Shown one piece after another: positions 50,376 to 60,321 of a DNA stretch of 64,000 nucleotides. The notes under the pieces were generated by a model. It was not told the DNA's origin and ran no database searches. It was given only the letters and a program-made list of their open reading frames with translations. The position numbers were made by a program, and so were the translations under genes. The stretch's first letter is position 1, and each line of letters starts with the position of its first letter. The DNA is from Leptospira wolffii serovar Khorat str. Khorat-H2. Lineage in GTDB: Bacteria; Spirochaetota; Leptospiria; Leptospirales; Leptospiraceae. Location: NCBI RefSeq assembly GCF_000306115.2, contig NZ_AKWX02000007.1, forward strand, positions 124,001 to 188,000, written 5' to 3'.

Positions 50376-52985
50376 ATGTTCGGTCGTCTCGGAAAGTTTT
50401 CCGCTCCTTTTATCCTTCCAAGAATTTGTTCATGGAGTTTTGTCTCTCGAACAATTTTATACCTTCTTATTCTCTTTCTAATCCCATTTCCGATTTTTTC
50501 GGAGAATATTCAAAAAATAGAATCTTTCGATCGGATCGTGAGCTTGGATTCGGATTCGAATCATTCTTGGGAACTTTCCGAGGAAAAACTAAATCCAAAA
50601 GAGTATTCCGATAGATTTCTGGAAGGAGAAGCGAATTCGATAAAAACGGAGGCCTACGAGGTCCCGGGTGTGCATCTTGCCACTTCGGAATCCGTGGAAA
50701 AGGTGTATCTCATTAAGAAATTCGTCGCTCCCGAAACATGGAAGGCGGCAGGTCTATCCGTTCGTCTGGGCACTCTTAGCGATAAGGATAGAACCTATCT
50801 AAACGGAGTTCTAATCGGCGAGACTGGGGATATGAACTCCTCGTTGCCTCAGGCATATGATAAAATTCGGATCTATCCGATTTCCCCTTCTTTGATTCGG
50901 AAGGGTAAAGAGAATATACTGATCGTGGAAGTGAAAAAGTTCTTTCATCCCGAAGTGGGGATAGAACAGGATCGGACGGAAATCGGCGACACCGAATTGA
51001 TACGAAAGGATTATTACGGTACGGAATATTCGAAAATCGCACTTTTGATGATCTACCTGACCGTAGGAGGGTATTTCCTATTCTTATTCCTGAGAAGAAG
51101 AACGGATACCGAGAACCTTTATTTCGGACTATTTACGATATTTCTAGTTCTTTATCAATTTTTAAGAAACCAATTAAAATACGAGCTGGGAATTCCGTTC
51201 TTATACATGAAAAAGACGGAATATATTATCCTGACGGCTCTGATTCCGATCTTCGCAAATTTTATCAGATCGTATTTTAAGTTTCCTAGAGGGAGATTCG
51301 TCAACCTTTTGGATGGAATCTACGCCGTTTTTGTTCTTCTTTATGTATTTTCAAACGATGTGATATTTTATGATAAGCTCAATAATTCGGTCGTGCAATA
51401 CGGGTGGGCCACGTATGTAGCGCTCATATTTAATTATCTCGTTCGAAAGATCCGTAATAAGGACAGAGATGCGATTCTGATCCTATTCGGAGTATCCATA
51501 GTGGTTCTTTCGGCGCTCTTGGATACGTTGTCCACTCGAAATATTTTGGTACTTCCTAGGACCGTTGGGTATACTTTCTTTTTCTTTATTATCAGTATCG
51601 CCACGATCCTGGCTAACAAATTCGTCCGTCTGAACGAGCAGGTGGAGGAATTGAACGAACATCTGGAAAACAAGGTGGAAGAGAGAACCAAGGAGCTAAA
51701 TGAATCTTTGGAAAACCTGAATCGTTTGAAAACGCAACAGGATGGGGATTATTTTCTCACTTCTCTTCTTATCCAACCGTTGTTTACAAATAAAAGTTCG
51801 AGCTCATACCTTAGCGTGGATTTCTTTTCCAAACAGAAAAAATCCATACGATTCAAGCAAAAGAATTACGAGATCGGAGGAGACATCAGTATCTCCGGAA
51901 ATATCTCCATTGGGGGAGATATGTATACCGTATTCGTGAACGGAGACGCGATGGGAAAATCCATCCAGGGAGCGGGGGGCGCCTTGGTAATGGGGACCGT
52001 TTTCCAATCCATCCTAAGTAGGACCAATCGAAATGGTGGATATTCCAGATCTCCCGAGTCCTGGTTGAGAGAATCCTTTTTAGAATTGCAGAGTATTTTC
52101 GAATCTTTCGACGGCTCCATGTATATTTCCACCGTCATCGGATTGCTGAACGAAAAGACTGGTGGATTATTCTATATTAACGCGGAGCATCCCTGGCCCG
52201 TACTTTATCGGGACGGTAAGGCCGATTTTATGGATAGCGAATTGACTCTCAGGAAGATAGGGATTCCGGGAAATGAGGAGAGCTTTAACGTTAAATTCTT
52301 CCAATTGAAAAAGGGAGACATTTTAATTTTGGGCTCGGACGGTAAGGACGATATCCTAATCGGAAACGACGAACGGGGAAGAATTGTGAACGAAGACGAA
52401 AGTCGATTCCTAAGAACGGTGGAAGCGGCGGACGGAGTTTTGAAGAAAATCTACGATGAAACGGTTCAATTCGGGGAATTAACGGACGATTTCACGTTAG
52501 TCAGATTGGAATATCTGGCGGAGCCCCAAGCCAAAAATTCCTCCTTGCGGGAGGTTTTGGACAAGGCGCGGGATTTATACAAGAATAAATCCTACGAATT
52601 CGTAAAGACCTATCTGCAGGGATTTTCGAGCGTTTTCTCGGAGGAAGAGGAGTTCCTACTCATGTTGGGGAAATCCTATTTGAAACTTAAGGATTATCCT
52701 TCCGCATCGAGGACGTTCGAACGTGCGGCCGGTTTAAAACCGAAACGTTTGGAATTGCAATATTATGCGTCTTATTCTTACAAATTAAATAAGGATTTCC
52801 TAAAGGCGGAACATTTCGGAAAAAACGCCTTCGATCTGGACAGCCGCCTTTTGCCGAATCTAATCAATCTGGCGGATATTTATAAAAGCCTAAATCTCAA
52901 CGAAGAAGCGAAGCGTTTCGTTAGGAAAGCGGAAGAAATCGATCCGAACCATCCGGGGCTTCTAAGACTCAAGGATGTTTTTTAG
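50376..52985 (+). CDS. 7TM sensor with SpoIIE-type phosphatase domain and TPRs
   Basis: 869 residues from an ATG at 50376, which follows AAGGGG; an ATG at 50343 would add 11 residues. Order: signal anchor (about 20-40), periplasmic beta-rich sensor part (about 45-210), seven TM helices (about 215-430, 7TMR-DISM-like), a coiled coil (NKFVRLNEQVEELNEHLENK), a PP2C/SpoIIE phosphatase domain (about 490-720) with GGDMYTVFVNGDAMGKS and LGSDGKDD, and C-terminal TPRs (about 750-869). It probably dephosphorylates an anti-sigma-factor antagonist. It overlaps the convergent gene by 17 nt. Confidence 0.92.
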   Translation: MFGRLGKFSAPFILPRICSWSFVSRTILYLLILFLIPFPIFSENIQKIESFDRIVSLDSDSNHSWELSEEKLNPKEYSDRFLEGEANSIKTEAYEVPGVHLATSESVEKVYLIKKFVAPETWKAAGLSVRLGTLSDKDRTYLNGVLIGETGDMNSSLPQAYDKIRIYPISPSLIRKGKENILIVEVKKFFHPEVGIEQDRTEIGDTELIRKDYYGTEYSKIALLMIYLTVGGYFLFLFLRRRTDTENLYFGLFTIFLVLYQFLRNQLKYELGIPFLYMKKTEYIILTALIPIFANFIRSYFKFPRGRFVNLLDGIYAVFVLLYVFSNDVIFYDKLNNSVVQYGWATYVALIFNYLVRKIRNKDRDAILILFGVSIVVLSALLDTLSTRNILVLPRTVGYTFFFFIISIATILANKFVRLNEQVEELNEHLENKVEERTKELNESLENLNRLKTQQDGDYFLTSLLIQPLFTNKSSSSYLSVDFFSKQKKSIRFKQKNYEIGGDISISGNISIGGDMYTVFVNGDAMGKSIQGAGGALVMGTVFQSILSRTNRNGGYSRSPESWLRESFLELQSIFESFDGSMYISTVIGLLNEKTGGLFYINAEHPWPVLYRDGKADFMDSELTLRKIGIPGNEESFNVKFFQLKKGDILILGSDGKDDILIGNDERGRIVNEDESRFLRTVEAADGVLKKIYDETVQFGELTDDFTLVRLEYLAEPQAKNSSLREVLDKARDLYKNKSYEFVKTYLQGFSSVFSEEEEFLLMLGKSYLKLKDYPSASRTFERAAGLKPKRLELQYYASYSYKLNKDFLKAEHFGKNAFDLDSRLLPNLINLADIYKSLNLNEEAKRFVRKAEEIDPNHPGLLRLKDVF

Positions 52986-54549
52986 AATTACTTAATGTAT
53001 ACCAATTGATCCATTCGTTCTTCGAGGAATATTTCAAGCCGGTCACGGATTTCAAGGCGGATAGAATCAATTTCCTATTCCTGGAAGGATTTTCTTCCTG
53101 AAGGAGCCTGATCAATAACGGGACGCTAACCCGGTCCTTTCTCGCGCTCAATTGGGAAACCGCCACTTGGTGCAGGTTCGGATTATCGCTTTCCGCGTAT
53201 TTTTCCAAAATCGATCTAGCTTCGTCGCCCGGAATAGAGGCGATTGCGGATAATGTCACGGAAGCCAAATCCGGAAAGTCCTGGGTCTTTTTATCCAAAA
53301 GAGAAAGGGATTTAGGGGAAGCGATCATCCCCAAACTTTCGGAAGCGATCTTGGATAGTTTTCTGTCTTGGGAAAGGCATGCTTCTTCCACATACGGTAA
53401 GGCATCTTCCGAGCCAATTGCGCCTAAGGCCCAAACCGCTCCGTATTTCGCTTCTCCCGGATCTTCCCTTAGGACTTTTGCGAGTATGGGAATGCTTCTT
53501 TTATCCCCTAAATAGCCCAAGGCCTGGGCTACGATTTCTCTGTCAGGAACATTCGAGTCGGTTATGATTTTCTCCATCTTCTCCCTTGCGGACAGATACT
53601 TGAGTCTTCCGAGTACATGGGAGGCGGGCGCCTTGGAAGAAGGGGAGCCTTTTTCTAAGACTTCCATAATCTTAGGTAGGAAGGAGGTGTCCGAAACTCC
53701 GATCAGGACGTCGGCGGCCCTGTATCTTACTTCTCGGTTCGGATGTTCTAAGATCGGTAGAACGAGTGGAAGAGATTTAGGATCCTTGATTTCCACCAGT
53801 GCGAGCGTGGAATTTTCCCTGCCTTTCTCGAAATCCGCCTGTAGAGCTTTTACCAATACGGGAACGGCGTTCTTACTTCCGATTTTTCCGAGCGCCAAAT
53901 ATGAGGCCGCCAGAGTAGGGCCCGGTTCCGAATTTCTAGCCAAATCCAAAAGATAACTCTCGGACTCTCTAATATTCAGTTTTCCTAATGCCATCGCGTA
54001 GGTTTTCGCTTTTTCCGGATCCGAGTTCGATTTAGCCGCGGATAAGATCGCCTTTCCGGAGCTTTTTGCTCCGATTCGAACCAGGGTGTCTACTGCGAGT
54101 AAGCGCAGAGTGGCGTCCTTGCCGTCCAGAAGGGAGGCCACCCTATCTCCTGCGCTTGGGTCTTCCATTCGAGCTATGGATTCGAGTACGGTTCCCGGGT
54201 CGATTCCTGAGTCGGGTTTTAGAAAATCTAGGATTCGGGAAAGGGATGCTCTGTCTTTCCATATTCCTAAGGCAAGGATTGCGGGGGCTCTGGTAAGTTC
54301 CTCGCTTCCGGGCTTCATCCAATCTCTTGCGAGTGGAATGTGCTTCCTTTCGTCCCTTCTTGCGAGCTCTAAAATCGCTTGGGCCCGTAATCTGGGGTTC
54401 TTATCCTGTAGATCCTTTTCCAATTGCGCTATGCTCGGAGGCGCTTCCTCCGGAGTTTCAGGCAGCAATTCGGGTCGGGGAGGCCCGGAACAGAAGGATA
54501 GGAATAAACAAAGAATAAAGGGAAGGTATTTTATAAAAAAATTATACAT
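52969..54549 (-). CDS. HEAT-repeat lipoprotein
   Basis: 526 residues. The signal ends in LSFC (Cys20) with S-G-P after it. Residues 40-500 form about 14 HEAT/PBS-lyase-type repeats, recognisable by ARR-D-x-K, ALGKLN-like, ALGYLGDKRSIPILAKVL and GAVWALGAIGSEDALPYVEE. Such solenoids bind proteins. The gene for a one-TM protein lies directly upstream, 17 nt away, so the two form an operon. Its last 17 nt overlap the end of the SpoIIE-type gene. Confidence 0.9.
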   Translation of the reverse strand: MYNFFIKYLPFILCLFLSFCSGPPRPELLPETPEEAPPSIAQLEKDLQDKNPRLRAQAILELARRDERKHIPLARDWMKPGSEELTRAPAILALGIWKDRASLSRILDFLKPDSGIDPGTVLESIARMEDPSAGDRVASLLDGKDATLRLLAVDTLVRIGAKSSGKAILSAAKSNSDPEKAKTYAMALGKLNIRESESYLLDLARNSEPGPTLAASYLALGKIGSKNAVPVLVKALQADFEKGRENSTLALVEIKDPKSLPLVLPILEHPNREVRYRAADVLIGVSDTSFLPKIMEVLEKGSPSSKAPASHVLGRLKYLSAREKMEKIITDSNVPDREIVAQALGYLGDKRSIPILAKVLREDPGEAKYGAVWALGAIGSEDALPYVEEACLSQDRKLSKIASESLGMIASPKSLSLLDKKTQDFPDLASVTLSAIASIPGDEARSILEKYAESDNPNLHQVAVSQLSARKDRVSVPLLIRLLQEENPSRNRKLILSALKSVTGLKYSSKNEWINWYTLSNSKKHP

Positions 54550-54566
54550 GAACTATCTCTTAAGAA

Positions 54567-55247
54567 TCAAGGAACGGATTCGGAAACTTGGCGCAATTGT
54601 TGTAATTCTTTTTGCCAGGAGGAAATATCCGAATTGGCTTGGGGAATTTGGGAAGCGTCCATTCTTCCCTGTTGGATCGCGTATTGCACAAGTTGGATCC
54701 TGGATTCCAATTCGGAAATTTTATAGGAGAAGTAAGCTTTTTGTTCCTCAGGACTTACGTTAGGATCGTTCGGGCGGCCCGGAACCGAGCCGGGTTGAGC
54801 GTATCGTCCCGCATTTCTGGACAATGCGAATTTAGCCTCGGCCGAGGAAAACTTGTCCAATTGTTCTCTGGCTTTCTTTTCGTCCTCTGCCGTCTGCGGT
54901 GGACGAAATTCTTGGGGTATATAGATATTATGCGGGAAACGAAGGGCGAATTCGACCCATTCTTCTCGAATTTTCTCCTTTTCTTCCTTGGATTTCTTTT
55001 CTCGGAATGCGGAAGGCCAAAGACGTTTTGCGTGACCTTCTAGATCCGGATCTTCTTCGAAGGGATGCGGTGCGTCCGGAAATTCAATCGTTTCCGAACC
55101 GTATTTTCTTTGAACCGCTTCGGTGGCTTCTTCTCCGAGACTTGCGGATCCTTTCTCGGCTTCCGTCCTGAGAAAAAGGATGATTATGGTAAGAATAAGA
55201 AGAATACCCACTAAAAACCAGGGCCAAAATTTGGAGATAAAGCGCAT
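54567..55247 (-). CDS. Hypothetical single-TM protein
   Basis: About 226 residues from the ATG at 55247 (a TTG at 55259 would add four). One TM helix (WPWFLVGILLILTIIILFL) near the N-terminus anchors a hydrophilic, presumably periplasmic, domain rich in Glu, Lys and Gln. The C-terminal 60 residues (FSYKISELESRIQLVQYAIQ) look like a coiled coil. Family unknown. A hairpin terminator lies upstream at 55294-55320, separating it from the esterase gene. Confidence 0.75.
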   Translation of the reverse strand: MRFISKFWPWFLVGILLILTIIILFLRTEAEKGSASLGEEATEAVQRKYGSETIEFPDAPHPFEEDPDLEGHAKRLWPSAFREKKSKEEKEKIREEWVEFALRFPHNIYIPQEFRPPQTAEDEKKAREQLDKFSSAEAKFALSRNAGRYAQPGSVPGRPNDPNVSPEEQKAYFSYKISELESRIQLVQYAIQQGRMDASQIPQANSDISSWQKELQQLRQVSESVP

Positions 55248-55293
55248 GATAGGAAACAAGGGAAGAATATTAGAAAATTAAAATATATTCGAT

Positions 55294-55320
55294 CCCCGTT
55301 CCTAAGGTTTCGGAACGGGG
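55294..55320 (-). terminator. Hairpin terminator after the SGNH esterase gene
   Basis: A 9-bp perfect stem (CCCCGTTCC at 55294-55302, GGAACGGGG at 55312-55320) with a 9-nt loop. On the minus strand an A/T-rich tract follows. It lies 15 nt beyond the esterase stop. Confidence 0.6.
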
Positions 55321-55335
55321 AGTTTTAAGAAAGGG

Positions 55336-56610
55336 TTAAACGAAAATTCCGATTACCCAGGAAATGAACTGGCCGAACAAGGTGTCCGTCAGGAATTTTT
55401 TCAGGTCGATAGGATTACGATTCAAGGAATCGTAATACCAGGCGGTATATTCGCTAACCTGAGGAATGGAATATCCGTATTTGGAATTGATCGCCTTGAT
55501 CAGCTCGTTTGCAAAGACCGAATGACCGTACATATTAGGATGCACTCCGTCCAGACCGAAAATTCCGGGTTGGCCTGGTAGAGGCCAATTGGCCTTCGCA
55601 TAACCTGGGCTATATCCGGATGGACTTTGGATCAATCTGCCGTTCTCTTTCAAGTCGTCGAAAAGCACTTTTAGATCCGCCAGAGCGAATCCCATGGCGA
55701 CCGCTTGCGACTTCACTTCGTTATTTAGAGAAGTCAAGAAGTTGGTGATAGTGGCTACTTCGTTCTTATCAAGAACTTGGGAAGGATCCGAAACAGAAGA
55801 ACGAAAGAACGCCTTCAAGCCGGAGTAATTGGCTCTTCCTTGAGGATCGCTATAATTTTCCAAAAACGCGATTGCGGTCACGTTGGGAACGGTGAATAAA
55901 ACTCCGCCCTTGATGGATCCGATTGCGGCCATTTTGGACATGGTGCTTCGAATATCGTTTAGGAATCTGGTTTGGTCCAAACAATCCGTAGAGGTACTCA
56001 ATGCGGTGCAAAGAACATGGTTGGCTGCTGCGGTTCCGAATAAGAAAGTAGGCCTAACCGATTGCATGACCTGTAATTGGGTCCCGGAATTACGCAGGCC
56101 GAATTGGTGGAATTTGTCCGGAGATTGGCAATCGGGGACTTGGACCCAGCGATAAGTATACCAGTACCAGGTCGCCCAATACCATTCTTTGGCCCAGGTG
56201 GTGGCGTTGATATTCTCACATTGGCCGGAAGTCTGTAAAACGGTGGTGTAATCCGCACCGGTGATTCCCGCATGTGTAGGAAGTCCTACGGTCGCTCCGT
56301 TGCCCCCGATGATCGAGGAGGCGATACAGAATACTCCGCAATCTCCTTTTAGTACATCCTCTAAGTTTATGTAAGGTCCTTTTAAGACATTATAGGTTAC
56401 GTTGGAGCCGGCTTGCTTGGAAACCAAAACCGGGTAGGCCCAGTTTTGGGTCTTTTCTTCTACGGTAGCTCCGTAAAATCCTTGGCTTAAGGAATCGCCG
56501 ATCACTCCCGGTCTTGCAAACATTTGCGCTTGGCTTTGGGCCGATATTGCAGAAGCCGATACGATTAAGAAAAATCCGCAGAGGATCTTCCAGAGGTTTT
56601 TATCTTTCAT
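55336..56610 (-). CDS. Secreted SGNH/GDSL-type esterase or lipase
   Basis: 424 residues from the ATG at 56610, which begins a signal peptide ([14 protein letters not shown]). The catalytic Ser40 is in [12 protein letters not shown] (block I); Asp354 and His357 are in [11 protein letters not shown] (block V), a clear SGNH arrangement. Blocks II and III are weak but ANH (AAANHVL) may be block III. The insert at about 130-165 is unusually Trp- and Tyr-rich ([14 protein letters not shown]). The natural substrate is unknown. Inverted repeats GAACAnTGTTC lie upstream. Confidence 0.88.
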   Translation of the reverse strand: MKDKNLWKILCGFFLIVSASAISAQSQAQMFARPGVIGDSLSQGFYGATVEEKTQNWAYPVLVSKQAGSNVTYNVLKGPYINLEDVLKGDCGVFCIASSIIGGNGATVGLPTHAGITGADYTTVLQTSGQCENINATTWAKEWYWATWYWYTYRWVQVPDCQSPDKFHQFGLRNSGTQLQVMQSVRPTFLFGTAAANHVLCTALSTSTDCLDQTRFLNDIRSTMSKMAAIGSIKGGVLFTVPNVTAIAFLENYSDPQGRANYSGLKAFFRSSVSDPSQVLDKNEVATITNFLTSLNNEVKSQAVAMGFALADLKVLFDDLKENGRLIQSPSGYSPGYAKANWPLPGQPGIFGLDGVHPNMYGHSVFANELIKAINSKYGYSIPQVSEYTAWYYDSLNRNPIDLKKFLTDTLFGQFISWVIGIFV

Positions 56611-56729
56611 TTTTAAATTCACTCCGATCTCTAGAAAGAGATCTCACTATTCTCTTCGAGCCATACTTTGAAAACGCGTTCCACAAAGTCAATTTCCAAA
56701 ACGATTCCGATTTTTTCTATATTGAACAT

Positions 56730-56743
56730 TTGTAATGTTACAA
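56730..56743. promoter_or_regulatory. Inverted repeat TTGTAA-TG-TTACAA
   Basis: 6-bp arms with a 2-nt spacer in the region upstream of the esterase gene, between the GAACA-type repeats and the gene. Possible operator; no protein assigned. Confidence 0.35.
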
Positions 56744-56759
56744 TGAAGAGGGAATGAAT

Positions 56760-56774
56760 CCGAACATTGTTCGG
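56760..56774. promoter_or_regulatory. Inverted repeat CCGAACA-T-TGTTCGG
   Basis: A perfect 7-1-7 palindrome, 150 nt upstream of the esterase gene. It shares the GAACAnTGTTC core with the repeat at 56877-56889, suggesting a pair of sites for the same dimeric repressor. Confidence 0.5.
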
Positions 56775-56876
56775 AACTCATCAGAGTGTATCCATTGATA
56801 TATGATAATATTTTTATAATATTTCTAAAGGCATTCGCATAATGTCCTTTAGGGGATGAAAAAGCTGTATTCTTTT

Positions 56877-56889
56877 CGAACAGTGTTCG
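56877..56889. promoter_or_regulatory. Inverted repeat CGAACA-G-TGTTCG
   Basis: A 6-1-6 palindrome with the same GAACAnTGTTC core, 117 bp from the repeat at 56760-56774 and just downstream of the lipoprotein gene at 56906. Confidence 0.5.
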
Positions 56890-56905
56890 TTTATAGAAAA
56901 TCGCT

Positions 56906-57481
56906 TTAGTCGGAATAGAGTTCTTTCAGTTGAGCGGATCTTTCTTTTACGAATTCATAAGAAGGATCCGAATTCGTTTTTAGCGCCTCCATTCTACGTT
57001 TGGACTCTTTTAGATTTTTTTCCTGGAAGTCCCTGGATTTTGCAAGAGATCCCCGGATTTGTTCTTTAGCGGATTCTGGAAATTCCGGATCGCTTAAGAA
57101 TTTTTGAAAGTTCTCCGCATATTTAACATTTGCGGATTCCATTTCTTCTATCAGTTTTTCCGATTTGTATAAATCGTAGAATTCTCGGATTTGGAAATGA
57201 AGAATGGCGAATTCGCCATAAGAAGAGAATCCATTCTTCTTTAATATTTTTTCCCATGAGATTCCGTTCGCCGATGGAGGAAGTTTATACACCAATCTGG
57301 GATCCGGAGTGAAGAAATGCGATACGGAAATCGGATCCGATGCTTTCAATTCTTGGAATGCGATAATATAAGCCTCTAATTTTTCTTTTTCGAACCGGGG
57401 AGGTCGGATCAGGGAGCAAGCCAGGAATTCGAGGCCCGACAGAAGGAATAATATTGTTATTTTAGAATATATTATCCGCAT
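56906..57481 (-). CDS. Lipoprotein of unknown function
   Basis: 191 residues from the ATG at 57481, which follows AAAAAAGGAGCGCAT; eight upstream codons are ignored. The lipobox is FLAC (Cys22). The mature part is helical and charged with many Lys and Glu, and lacks recognisable domains. It is the third gene of a short minus-strand series with the two genes upstream. Confidence 0.75.
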   Translation of the reverse strand: MRIIYSKITILFLLSGLEFLACSLIRPPRFEKEKLEAYIIAFQELKASDPISVSHFFTPDPRLVYKLPPSANGISWEKILKKNGFSSYGEFAILHFQIREFYDLYKSEKLIEEMESANVKYAENFQKFLSDPEFPESAKEQIRGSLAKSRDFQEKNLKESKRRMEALKTNSDPSYEFVKERSAQLKELYSD

Positions 57482-57524
57482 ATGCGCTCCTTTTTTGGAT
57501 TTCATTTTTTTGTGTAAGTCTTTT

Positions 57525-57764
57525 TTAGAATACCGCGTTCACTTCCATGCTCTCGCAGGATTGGAATAATAAACCGGCCTGCAATAATAGATCCTCACAT
57601 TTTTTGCCTGGAGAATCCTCTTGGCATAAAGCGTAGAATTGAATCAAGCCGGCCACGTTATTGCGACAATAGTCCCTTCTTGCGATTTGATCTTGTCTTT
57701 CTCCGCAATGTAGAGACAGAGAGATAAAGAATAGGAAGAGACAGATTTTACGAAATGTGAGCAT
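57525..57764 (-). CDS. Very small Cys-containing lipoprotein
   Basis: 79 residues from the ATG at 57764, after GGGAGAAAA. The lipobox is SLHC (Cys20). Four further Cys (DYCRNN, ALCQED, KKCEDL, QSCESM) could form two disulfides in the periplasm. The remainder has no recognisable motif. It lies between two exported proteins and starts 17 nt after the end of the upstream gene. Confidence 0.7.
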   Translation of the reverse strand: MLTFRKICLFLFFISLSLHCGERQDQIARRDYCRNNVAGLIQFYALCQEDSPGKKCEDLLLQAGLLFQSCESMEVNAVF

Positions 57765-57781
57765 AGAAAATTTTCTCCCGA

Positions 57782-60019
57782 TTACCATTCGATCCAGATT
57801 TCCTTAGTTTGTGTGGTCCCTACGTTGGTAGCGGCTTGTAAATTCACGCTTGCGTTTCCGTGCAGAGCAAAAATCGTCCAGCCTACGATTGCACGGAATC
57901 GGAGGGGAGAAATAGGAAAAGCGACCGTATTTCTGGTGCCTGTGATTAGCCAAGGAGCCGGTTGGGGAGGAACACAATTCGGATCCATAGAATAGACTTG
58001 GAATTCCATTTCTATGGTTCCATAAAGAGGAATGCCTGCAAACCAACCGTTTACGACGACTCGGGTAGGAGCTCCTACTGCGCCGATATCCGGCGCTGCC
58101 GCCATCGATCCTGGATAAGAAACGAGAAGATGTATGCTAGTAGAATTTTCGTCTTCGTCCGTGAGTTTGAATCGAACGGAATCCTCCCACCACCATTGTC
58201 CCCAGAATTTTCCTTTATATAGAAATTTGTTTTTTGTCCCAGTGGAGAATACGATTCCGTTTCCGGAACTCGGCTGGGATTCCAGTTCGATGCGAACCGT
58301 ATCTCTTTTTCCGTAGGGATCTTCCCATTCTATCCGTATCGGAACCTCAGCATTGGAAGCCAGGGTGCAGGTATTGTGGATGACCGGAGTTTCTTGGATG
58401 GCGTATCCGATCGGAGGTAGTTTATAGCTGGGAGGAATTTCCCAATTCGGAACGCTCAGATCCGGAATATAGGCAGGTTGCTCGTTTTGGGTCACGCCGA
58501 AGAAATGATTGGGTTTGGATATATAGAATAAATTATGTAAGAGTAAAAAATCTAATCCATGACTTTGTGTTACGTATCCGGTCGGAATTTTATCATGATC
58601 TTCTTTCCTTCGGATGAATCGATTTTCGGAACTCCATCCTCCTTGGAATCCTATCGTTCCGGTACCCGACCAAGGAACCGATTCCAAAAGAGAAAGAATT
58701 TTGGCTTCTAAGCCCGCTGAAATCTGATTTTCAGGATGCAAGACGGCGTTCAAGAGAGGATATAGATAAAAATCGTGTTGAGCAGCCTGGGTCATTAAAA
58801 CATCCGGGGTGATCTCTCCCCAAGAGTTTCCGATAGCGGCTAAGCCCATAGTCATGTGAGAATTATCCGGAGTGCTCATGGCTCCGACTTCGGAAAGTGC
58901 GGACCAACTTACAATTTGGGCCGGAGAAACATACCAATCCTTATCGGTGATCCATTTTCCTGCCTGCTGGAATCCCATTGCAAAGAAGCGAGCATCCTGA
59001 CCTCGAGTCACGAGTCCTATATGATCCGGATCCAATGGATGGAACGGATCGAACCAGCCAATGCAAGCCGGACAGGATCCGAACCAATTGACCTTGGGGG
59101 AGACAGGATTTTCGATCATCCAGGAAAGGGAAGTGCTACCGATCGGAACTCCGAAAAGTTCCAGAGAAACCTTTCTGGAATCATAAACATAATCCACGAG
59201 TTTTCTGGCATAACTCCTGGCCTGGTTTTTAAAATTCATTCCTTGGTAAGTATAATTTTCCGGAACCAAATGCTTGATGATGGAAAGTCCTAGAAGAAGA
59301 TGAACGACCTGGTCCTGACTCATCTCCCGATTATAAGGAGGTGTAGGATATCTTTCGTTGCCATACCAATTCTCGGAATCGGATTCTCCGCCGTTCAACC
59401 GGAGTTGTTCCATTACTCGAACAGTCATATCGTCTCTGATGAAAAATCCGGGAGTATCCGGCCAACGGTATCCTTCCGTTCCGGGAAACTTGGATAAATA
59501 AATAGGATGGAATTCCCAAATACTCTGTTCTCCGAAGCGATCCAATCTTTCTAGGGCGATAAATGCGCAGAATAATTCTCTCATTGCATTCTGGAGATCT
59601 GTCGCTTCTCCAAAACTCGGATAGGAATCGGAGCGTGAGAGAAGATGCAATTCCGATCCCAAAACTCCCAAGTACCATCCCAATTTGATCGTAGAATCTC
59701 CCCATTTACCGATTCTCAGATCCCCCAAAATTTTCACTTCTTCCATGGGGAGACAACCCCCCTTTTCGGTAGAGAAGAGCAGGAAATCGTTTCGGAGACG
59801 GTTTCGTAGATTCCAGTACTTCTTTACGTTTTGGTTGGCTTGTGTTCCGGAAAATTCCTGACCGGGCACTTGAGAATAAGGGAATTTCTGGGAAGTGAAA
59901 TCCAAGGATTGCCAGACTTGGGAAGCCCAAGAGAAAATTCCCGAGTCGCTTTGCGCGTAGAGAACGTTTCCGGAAAGTACAGTGCAAACAAAGATGAGAA
60001 TAGGAATTCTGATTCGCAT
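57782..60019 (-). CDS. Large exported protein of unknown function
   Basis: 745 residues with a signal peptide (IPILIFVCTVLSGNVLYA). The long central region is Trp-, Tyr- and Pro-rich with helical stretches, and has DQVVHLLLGLSIIKHLVPE. The last 200 residues look like two beta-sandwich domains (IRIEWEDPYGKRDTVRIELE and YGTIEMEFQVYSMD). I do not recognise a family; an alpha/alpha-toroid enzyme with C-terminal beta domains is conceivable but no active site is evident. It heads a run with two small lipoprotein genes. Confidence 0.78.
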   Translation of the reverse strand: MRIRIPILIFVCTVLSGNVLYAQSDSGIFSWASQVWQSLDFTSQKFPYSQVPGQEFSGTQANQNVKKYWNLRNRLRNDFLLFSTEKGGCLPMEEVKILGDLRIGKWGDSTIKLGWYLGVLGSELHLLSRSDSYPSFGEATDLQNAMRELFCAFIALERLDRFGEQSIWEFHPIYLSKFPGTEGYRWPDTPGFFIRDDMTVRVMEQLRLNGGESDSENWYGNERYPTPPYNREMSQDQVVHLLLGLSIIKHLVPENYTYQGMNFKNQARSYARKLVDYVYDSRKVSLELFGVPIGSTSLSWMIENPVSPKVNWFGSCPACIGWFDPFHPLDPDHIGLVTRGQDARFFAMGFQQAGKWITDKDWYVSPAQIVSWSALSEVGAMSTPDNSHMTMGLAAIGNSWGEITPDVLMTQAAQHDFYLYPLLNAVLHPENQISAGLEAKILSLLESVPWSGTGTIGFQGGWSSENRFIRRKEDHDKIPTGYVTQSHGLDFLLLHNLFYISKPNHFFGVTQNEQPAYIPDLSVPNWEIPPSYKLPPIGYAIQETPVIHNTCTLASNAEVPIRIEWEDPYGKRDTVRIELESQPSSGNGIVFSTGTKNKFLYKGKFWGQWWWEDSVRFKLTDEDENSTSIHLLVSYPGSMAAAPDIGAVGAPTRVVVNGWFAGIPLYGTIEMEFQVYSMDPNCVPPQPAPWLITGTRNTVAFPISPLRFRAIVGWTIFALHGNASVNLQAATNVGTTQTKEIWIEW

Positions 60020-60321
60020 TAGGATCCTCGTGGGTATAGTATCCTAAAATGGGATAATGGAAAAGTGCGGATTTTGTCAACTCGCATTCTTGGAGAATGA
60101 GCGGAATATGTATTTCTAAATTATAATATTTAGGTGGTTTCGTGTATCGTATCGGATGGAAAGTTGGCTATACTGGAGAATTTACCTTCATAATAAGCAG
60201 TATAGAGGCCACAAATGCGATTTTGGAATAAAATTTCATAATCTTCTAAAATAGATTAGAAGAAGAGATAGAAAGGTAGAATCTCTAAAAAAGAGGAAAT
60301 TCGGGAAAGGAGGATCTTTTT
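60020..60321. other. Intergenic region
   Basis: 302 bp, A/T-rich, no gene seen. One AT-rich hairpin with 8-bp arms (TCTTCTAA and TTAGAAGA, 60242-60263) is present. No promoter could be placed with confidence. Confidence 0.35.

Noticed and set aside
56760..56774. LexA or SOS box of the GAAC-N4-GTTC type
   Set aside because: The spacing here is three, not four, and the neighbouring gene is not a DNA repair gene.
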